DNA of 9,654 nucleotides from CAZUVQ01 sp964623915 (GTDB taxonomy: Bacteria; Bacillota; Clostridia; UMGS1883; UMGS1540): positions 1-9,654 of the forward strand of contig CAZUVQ010000071.1 in the NCBI GenBank assembly GCA_964623915.1, written 5' to 3'. The notes under the pieces were generated by a model. That model saw only the letters and a program-made list of their open reading frames with translations, searched no databases and was not told the DNA's origin. Position 1 is the stretch's first letter, and each line of letters starts with the position of its first letter. Both the position numbers and the translations under genes were made by a program. Below are positions 5,226 to 9,654 of the stretch, piece by piece.

Positions 5226-6686
5226 ATGAAACTTAAAAAATTATCAGCAGGTTTATTTATATTGGCATTAATCACTGTTGCAATGGCAGGATGTACGCAA
5301 AGTAAAGATCTTAGCAAGCTAAAGTACAGTGCAGTAAATCCTACTATCGGAAACATTAATGAAACAGTTGAAGACACGGGAATTGTTGTATTTGATGAGG
5401 AGTACTATGTAACCTCTCTTGTAAACGGTAAAATAATAAGCAGCAATTTTAGTGAAGGAGATAGTGTTAGTAAAGGTCAATTATTATATTCCATTGACAA
5501 TGTTGATTTAAAAAACCAAATTGAGCAGATAAGTATCAGCTTAGAAAAGGCAAATGAAGTATATAGGCAAAGTTCTAACGCTGAAAAGGATTTGACAGTT
5601 ATTGCTCGTGCAAGTGGTCTTATAACTACACTTTTTTGCCATGAGGGGGACTATGTATCAGTTGGAAGTAAGATTGCCGACATTGTGGACAGTAATAATC
5701 TTATTCTAAAAATACCGTTTAATGCATCTGATAAAGAAAAAATTTATGTTGGAGCAGGCGCCGAAATAACAATGAATATTGACGGTTCAAAGCTATATGG
5801 CACTGTTAGTAATGTATATGACTACATTCAAGCATTTGATGGAGGTAAATCAGGAGTTATGACAGAGATTTCCGTTGTTAACCCCGGCGCTTTAAAGAAG
5901 GGCGATAAAGCATTTGCAATTATTGGAGATATAGCCTCTATTTCAAGTGGGGAGTTTATTAATAAAACACAGCAATCGATATCAGCTACACAATCAGGTC
6001 AAGTAGAAGAATTATTTATCAAAGAAGGAAGCAAAGTAACAAATGGTATGAGCGTTATGACTATAAAAAATGATGCGGTAAAGAATGCTGTAAAAACTGC
6101 ATCATTACAAATAAAAGAAATACAGACTAATTTATTACAACTGAAAAACAAATTATCTGATTACCAAATCGTGTCACCTATTGAGGGTATAATTACTAAA
6201 AAAATTGCCAAAGTGTCTGATTACGCTTCTCCAAATACCTCGCTTGCTGTAATTGCGGATGCAGGGAATTTATATATTGATACAGATATAGATGAAATGT
6301 ATATTAATAAAATAGCGTTAGGTCAGACAGCTATCGTTAGTATGCAAGACTCTCGAGATATAATATACAATGGAAATGTTATCAAAATAGATGATGTGGG
6401 TGTTGCAAAAAATGGCGTCACCTATTATACCGTTCGGATTAAACTTGATAAACATGATAATTTAATGGAATCAATGAATGTAGATGTTAAAATAACAACT
6501 AATTCAAAGAAAAATGTGATGTTAGTTCCTATAAAGGCTCTAAGTGGTAATAAAGTTGATGTTTTGGAGGATGACAAAATAGTTCAAAAAGAGGTAACCT
6601 TAGGAATTAAAAACAAAGAATATGCGGAAGTCATAAGCGGACTTAGTATAGATGAAAAGTTTGTAATAGGGGGAACAGTGAAGTGA
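5226..6686 (+). CDS. Lipoprotein adaptor (HlyD/RND periplasmic-adaptor type) with two barrel-sandwich units
   Basis: A 486-residue exported lipoprotein: positively charged start, hydrophobic segment 8-21, lipobox MAGC with Cys23. It carries the adaptor fold twice. Unit 1: lipoyl half 60-91 (NGKIISSNFSEGDSVSKGQ), short helical hairpin 93-121, second half 124-160 (ASGLITTLFCHEGDYVSVGS), beta-barrel to about 235. Unit 2: first half 251-282 (SGQVEELFIKEGSKVTNGM), hairpin 284-312, second half 313-348 (YQIVSPIEGIITKKI), beta-barrel 349-425, membrane-proximal domain 426-486. Such adaptors bind the outer side of MacB-type permeases and form a duct or dock outer components. The hairpins, about 30 residues each, are too short to reach a TolC-type channel, which suits a wall-covered monoderm. 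Ribosome binding site GAAGGG lies 11 nt before ATG. It is translationally coupled to the SLH gene. Confidence 0.9.
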   Translation: MKLKKLSAGLFILALITVAMAGCTQSKDLSKLKYSAVNPTIGNINETVEDTGIVVFDEEYYVTSLVNGKIISSNFSEGDSVSKGQLLYSIDNVDLKNQIEQISISLEKANEVYRQSSNAEKDLTVIARASGLITTLFCHEGDYVSVGSKIADIVDSNNLILKIPFNASDKEKIYVGAGAEITMNIDGSKLYGTVSNVYDYIQAFDGGKSGVMTEISVVNPGALKKGDKAFAIIGDIASISSGEFINKTQQSISATQSGQVEELFIKEGSKVTNGMSVMTIKNDAVKNAVKTASLQIKEIQTNLLQLKNKLSDYQIVSPIEGIITKKIAKVSDYASPNTSLAVIADAGNLYIDTDIDEMYINKIALGQTAIVSMQDSRDIIYNGNVIKIDDVGVAKNGVTYYTVRIKLDKHDNLMESMNVDVKITTNSKKNVMLVPIKALSGNKVDVLEDDKIVQKEVTLGIKNKEYAEVISGLSIDEKFVIGGTVK

Positions 6687-8905
6687 AAAGAATTTTAAGT
6701 ATAATACTTTTACTTACAATAGCTATGGCATCACCCCTTGGAGTTTATGCGAACGATACTAAGTATCTTCTTAATAAGCTTGGAATTATGCAGGGTGATG
6801 CCAATGGAAACTTTAGAGATGATGATACTTTATCAAGAGAAGAATTTGTTAAAATGACAATAAAAATCATTGAACCTGAATTTATCCCTACCAACAGTAT
6901 ATCACCGTATAGTGATGTTTTATATTCATCTTGGTCGGCAGGATATATACAAAGAGCAAGTGAGCTTGGATACTTTTCCGGTTTCCCGGATGGTTCTTTT
7001 AGACCCTATGAAAAGGTGTTGCCTGAACAAATTTGCAAAATAATGCTAAAGCTTTTAGGATATGAAACTAAAAATACAACAGCAGATTGGGCTGAGCATC
7101 AAGTCTCGATAGCAAATAGTAAAGGCTTGCTCGATAATGTGGATTTTCAAATAGGTATGCCTATTTCAAGGATTAACTCAGCCAAAATAATTAAAAACAC
7201 ACTACTTTCTCAGAAGAATAATTCTGTCCAATTTTATATTGAAGATATGGGATATAAATATTATGAAGATGCGATTATTATATCTGATAAAAACGTTAAA
7301 AATGGATATGTGTCAACAAGTGTCGGAGCTTTAAAAAAGGGTAATATATCTGTGCAAAATATACAAAAGCAGGGTGATATAATAGTCAATAGCGAGAATG
7401 AGATTATTTTATTTTTGCCAACTGAGCAAAATGAAAAAGAATATATCGTAAAAACCATTTTACCGGAAGGTATGATAGTATTTGATAAAAGCGGAGATAA
7501 AATGATAAAGTTTGATGATGATACTACTGTATATGATGGAAATATCACTTCATTGTATAGAAGTATATCACCAACTCTAAAGCTTGGCGATAAAATTGAA
7601 ATTTTTTATGATGATATGCTGAATATCAACTATTTTGCCGTCACAAGAGATGCTATATTAGGACCCATTACTAATATTAACGATAACTATAAAATGGAAT
7701 TTAACACTACGGAAAATTGCATCGTAAATCGTGACGGCATAGTATCAAGTGTAAACGCAATAAAAGACTATGACATTTGCTACTATATAAAAGAAGCTGA
7801 TACGGTTTTGGTATACAGCAATAAGGCAACAGGAATTTATGAAAATGCTTACCAAAATAAAGATAATTTACAGAAAATTATCCTTTCAGGCAAAGAATAT
7901 GAAATTGGAAGCATAAATGCGTTTAATAAATTATCAACAAATGGGAATATAGCATATGGTGAAACCATTAGAATTTTGTTTGGCAAAGACGGAAAAATTG
8001 CCGACGTTATTAAAATGGCAGAAAGCGAAAGTGTAATCGGCTTTTTAATTGATACAGGGCTTAAATCAAGGATTGATGAAAAAGGAGAAAAGAGCAGAGA
8101 ATATAGTTCTACAATTTTATTAACCGATGGGACAATTGGAGAATACTACACAAATAAGGATTATAAGAATATTGAAGGTAAAGTAGTTACCATCACTTTT
8201 AATGAAGGAAAGGCAAATCTAACAAATTTATCTTCAAAAAACAGTATCAGTGGTACATTTAATTGGGACAAAAAAACTTTTGGTTCTCTTAAGGTTTCAG
8301 AAGATGTAAACATTATAGATGTGGCAAACCGTATTGAATATACAATGGGCAAAGGAGAAAAAATATACCCACAAAGAATTAACAATACGCAGATTAACTC
8401 AAACGATATAATTTACATAAAAAAAGACGATGATGGTATTATTACAGATATTATTTTAGACGATTACACCAATGATTTGTATAATTATGGAATTGTATTA
8501 AAGGATGAAAGGTTATCGGGTCAATTTGCAATGAAGGGAACATATGATTTAAATATAAGCGGAGTAAATATGCAAGTCATTACACCTAATTCCTTGTACC
8601 CGGTTTATACTGGACAACCTGCAAAATTTGATTTTGATAATAATAGTCCCGTAAGTATGGTAAAACTAAATAAATTAGAAGAATCCATATCTAATATAGA
8701 TGAATTATATGTCTATACACAAGGAAACAAATATCTGATTAGTTCAGAGGTTCTGGTTTACCGACAGATAGTTAATACATCTAATGATGGTCAGAGATAT
8801 GAAATTATACCAATTAGCAAAATTGACTACACTAAAGACTTAACAGCATATTATGATAAGCCCGAAAAAATTGGGGGGAGAATTAGGGTTATTCTGGTTA
8901 AGTAA
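6683..8905 (+). CDS. Secreted S-layer homology (SLH) domain protein
   Basis: A 740-residue secreted protein with a signal peptide ending near residue 23 (GVYA/ND). Three SLH repeats follow: about 28-62 (LGIMQGDANGNFRDDDTLSR), 76-127 (YSDV, then GYFSGFPDGSFRPYEKVLP, the clearest copy) and 135-178 (weak, AEHQVSIANSKGLL). SLH repeats hold proteins to pyruvylated wall polymers. The remaining 550 residues are hydrophilic and look beta-rich; I recognise no catalytic motif. The block at about 365-445, with ATGIYENAYQNKDN and LFGKDGKIADVI, recalls long SLH proteins of clostridia, but this is from memory. The start is GTG at 6683, overlapping the adaptor stop by 4 nt (GTGA), with AGGGGG 9 nt upstream. 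It is the last intact gene of the operon, and its presence there suggests it works with the exporter at the cell surface. Confidence 0.88.
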   Translation: MKRILSIILLLTIAMASPLGVYANDTKYLLNKLGIMQGDANGNFRDDDTLSREEFVKMTIKIIEPEFIPTNSISPYSDVLYSSWSAGYIQRASELGYFSGFPDGSFRPYEKVLPEQICKIMLKLLGYETKNTTADWAEHQVSIANSKGLLDNVDFQIGMPISRINSAKIIKNTLLSQKNNSVQFYIEDMGYKYYEDAIIISDKNVKNGYVSTSVGALKKGNISVQNIQKQGDIIVNSENEIILFLPTEQNEKEYIVKTILPEGMIVFDKSGDKMIKFDDDTTVYDGNITSLYRSISPTLKLGDKIEIFYDDMLNINYFAVTRDAILGPITNINDNYKMEFNTTENCIVNRDGIVSSVNAIKDYDICYYIKEADTVLVYSNKATGIYENAYQNKDNLQKIILSGKEYEIGSINAFNKLSTNGNIAYGETIRILFGKDGKIADVIKMAESESVIGFLIDTGLKSRIDEKGEKSREYSSTILLTDGTIGEYYTNKDYKNIEGKVVTITFNEGKANLTNLSSKNSISGTFNWDKKTFGSLKVSEDVNIIDVANRIEYTMGKGEKIYPQRINNTQINSNDIIYIKKDDDGIITDIILDDYTNDLYNYGIVLKDERLSGQFAMKGTYDLNISGVNMQVITPNSLYPVYTGQPAKFDFDNNSPVSMVKLNKLEESISNIDELYVYTQGNKYLISSEVLVYRQIVNTSNDGQRYEIIPISKIDYTKDLTAYYDKPEKIGGRIRVILVK

Positions 8906-8918
8906 ATATAATTGACTT

Positions 8919-8923
8919 GGAGG
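8919..8923 (+). promoter_or_regulatory. Possible orphan ribosome binding site after the SLH gene
   Basis: GGAGG lies 13 nt after the SLH stop, without any start codon at a suitable distance (the nearby ATCC and GTG are poorly placed). It may be the ribosome binding site of a former next operon gene cut off by the insertion sequence, or part of the insertion sequence end itself. Confidence 0.3.
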
Positions 8924-8950
8924 CTGAATAAACATCCGTGTAAATGGGAA

Positions 8951-8978
8951 TAATCTCCATATAAAACAATGGAGGTTA
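8951..8978 (+). promoter_or_regulatory. Hairpin that sequesters the transposase ribosome binding site
   Basis: TAATCTCCAT (8951-8960) and ATGGAGGTTA (8969-8978) pair over 10 bp with one G-U pair around an 8-nt loop. The GGAGG at 8971-8975 is wholly within the stem. mRNA entering from outside the element would fold this way and translate transposase poorly. Confidence 0.65.
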
Positions 8979-8982
8979 GAAA

Positions 8983-9654
8983 ATGAAACAATCAAAAAAC
9001 ATTCTCACGGACAAGGAAATGGAATTGGTTAGTCTGCTGATGCATGACTGCCAAAGCACAGGTGATATTCAGTCGAATCTAAAACGATTGTTTGCCGGAG
9101 CGATTGAGCAAATGCTGGAGGCCGAAATGGAAGAGCATTTGGGATATGAAAAGAATTCCGCAGATGGCAATAACAGCGGAAATTCCCGCAATGGCTACAA
9201 CCGAAAGACCATTATCAGCGACTACGGTGAGAGCGAAATTGCCATCCCACGCGATCGCAACGGTGAGTTTGAGCCAAAGATCCTTGAAAAAAGACAGACA
9301 CGGACGGATGAAATTGAGCAGAAAATTATGGCGATGTATTCCAAAGGTATGAGCCAGCGGGATATTGAGGACAATCTGCGCGAGATTTATGGGGCAGAAA
9401 TCCCGCAAACGCTGATTTCAAAAATTACGGACAAAATCCTGCCAGAAGTCAACGAGTGGCAAAACCGCCCGTTGGAAGCGATTTATCCGATTATTTACTT
9501 TGACGGAATCGTGTTCAAAAGCCGCAAGGACAGCCAAATTATCAATAAGTGCGTCTATTCTGTTTTGGGTATTGATATGGATGGACAAAAGGATATTTTA
9601 GGCGTTTGGATAAGCGAAAATGAGTCGGCATCGTTTTACGCCGGCATTTGCTCC
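8983..9654 (+). CDS. IS256-family (mutator-type) transposase, 3' end beyond the window
   Basis: I read 224 residues without a stop up to the right edge; family members are about 400 long, so a little more than half is present. Family marks in order: FAGAIEQMLEAEMEEHLGYEK (about residues 36-56), SRNGYNRKTIISDYGESEI, IPRDRNGEFEPKILEKRQT, MYSKGMSQRDIEDNLREIYG, LISKITDKILPEVNEWQNRP, then YFDGIVFKSRKD, whose Asp174 should be the first residue of the DDE catalytic triad. The second Asp and the Glu lie outside the window. DGQKDILGVWISENESASF closes the visible part. ATG at 8983 has GGAGG 7 nt upstream, but that site is paired in a hairpin. The element is not obviously damaged here. It catalyses cut-and-paste or circle-forming transposition of its own element and has no link to the exporter. 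Confidence 0.95.
   Translation, partial: MKQSKNILTDKEMELVSLLMHDCQSTGDIQSNLKRLFAGAIEQMLEAEMEEHLGYEKNSADGNNSGNSRNGYNRKTIISDYGESEIAIPRDRNGEFEPKILEKRQTRTDEIEQKIMAMYSKGMSQRDIEDNLREIYGAEIPQTLISKITDKILPEVNEWQNRPLEAIYPIIYFDGIVFKSRKDSQIINKCVYSVLGIDMDGQKDILGVWISENESASFYAGICS

Larger units (their letters stand above)
8924..9654 (+). mobile_element. Left part of an IS256-family insertion sequence, continuing past the window
   Basis: The element is recognised by its transposase and by a jump in base composition: sampled 60-nt lines in the transposase are 45-47% G+C, while lines in the SLH gene are about 20-30%. The left end cannot be fixed without the right end. The stretch ATCCGTGTAAAT at 8934-8945 is similar to terminal repeats of IS256-family elements, so the boundary is probably between about 8919 and 8935. 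The start given is an estimate. Confidence 0.75.

Noticed and set aside
5096..5377. 93-residue minus-strand frame across the permease-adaptor junction
   Set aside because: Antisense shadow over two well-supported genes; no ribosome binding site or known motif.
9079..9408. 109-residue minus-strand frame within the transposase
   Set aside because: Antisense of a well-conserved IS256 transposase; long frames opposite this family are common by composition.
1..9654. CRISPR array, tRNA or rRNA genes, riboswitch
   Set aside because: No spaced repeat series, no cloverleaf-like sequence and no recognisable riboswitch core seen on reading both strands; the only long gene-free stretches are 1959-2180, described above, and the short flanks of the SLH remnant.

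Overview
The window looks like a low-GC clostridial (Bacillota) genome fragment, probably from a draft or metagenome assembly. The reasons are the A+T-rich coding sequence, strong GGAGG-type ribosome binding sites, TTG and GTG starts, an S-layer homology (SLH) protein, a PadR/SEDS gene pair, and a run of 10 Ns inside one gene. A family closer than Clostridia cannot be fixed from the sequence, although the SLH protein resembles ones I associate with Oscillospiraceae-type clostridia.

Layout. Positions 1-972 (minus strand) hold a two-gene operon: a PadR regulator, then a membrane protein that joins an N-terminal PadR-linked prefix (HAAS-type) domain to a FtsW/RodA/SpoVE (SEDS) domain and runs off the left edge. 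Its promoter and a short palindromic operator lie at about 1004-1052. Positions 1064-1311 (minus) hold the decayed 3' end of an SLH-domain gene followed by an intrinsic terminator. Positions 1353-1958 (minus) hold a TetR-family regulator interrupted by the N gap. Positions 1959-2180 form a divergent control region with two good promoters, three copies of a GTT-N8-AAC motif and a perfect 15-bp-arm inverted repeat.

From 2181 to 8905 (plus) a tight four-gene operon encodes a MacB/LolD-type ATPase, a 771-residue FtsX-type permease with two FtsX domains, a lipoprotein adaptor with two complete barrel-sandwich units, and a secreted SLH protein of 740 residues. The likely job is export or extrusion of an unknown substrate across the membrane, with the adaptor on the outer face and the SLH protein held in the cell wall. 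The TetR protein probably represses both itself and the operon. The SLH start codon overlaps the adaptor stop codon, so the surface protein is produced together with the exporter.

From about 8920 to the right edge lies the 5' part of an IS256-family insertion sequence. It is clearly richer in G+C than its surroundings, and its transposase ribosome binding site is folded into a 10-bp hairpin. It sits directly after the SLH gene, where the operon's terminator or next gene would be expected.

The most noteworthy points are the exporter-plus-SLH operon with its duplicated adaptor, the three-site operator layout, and the SLH pseudogene on the other side of the regulator.
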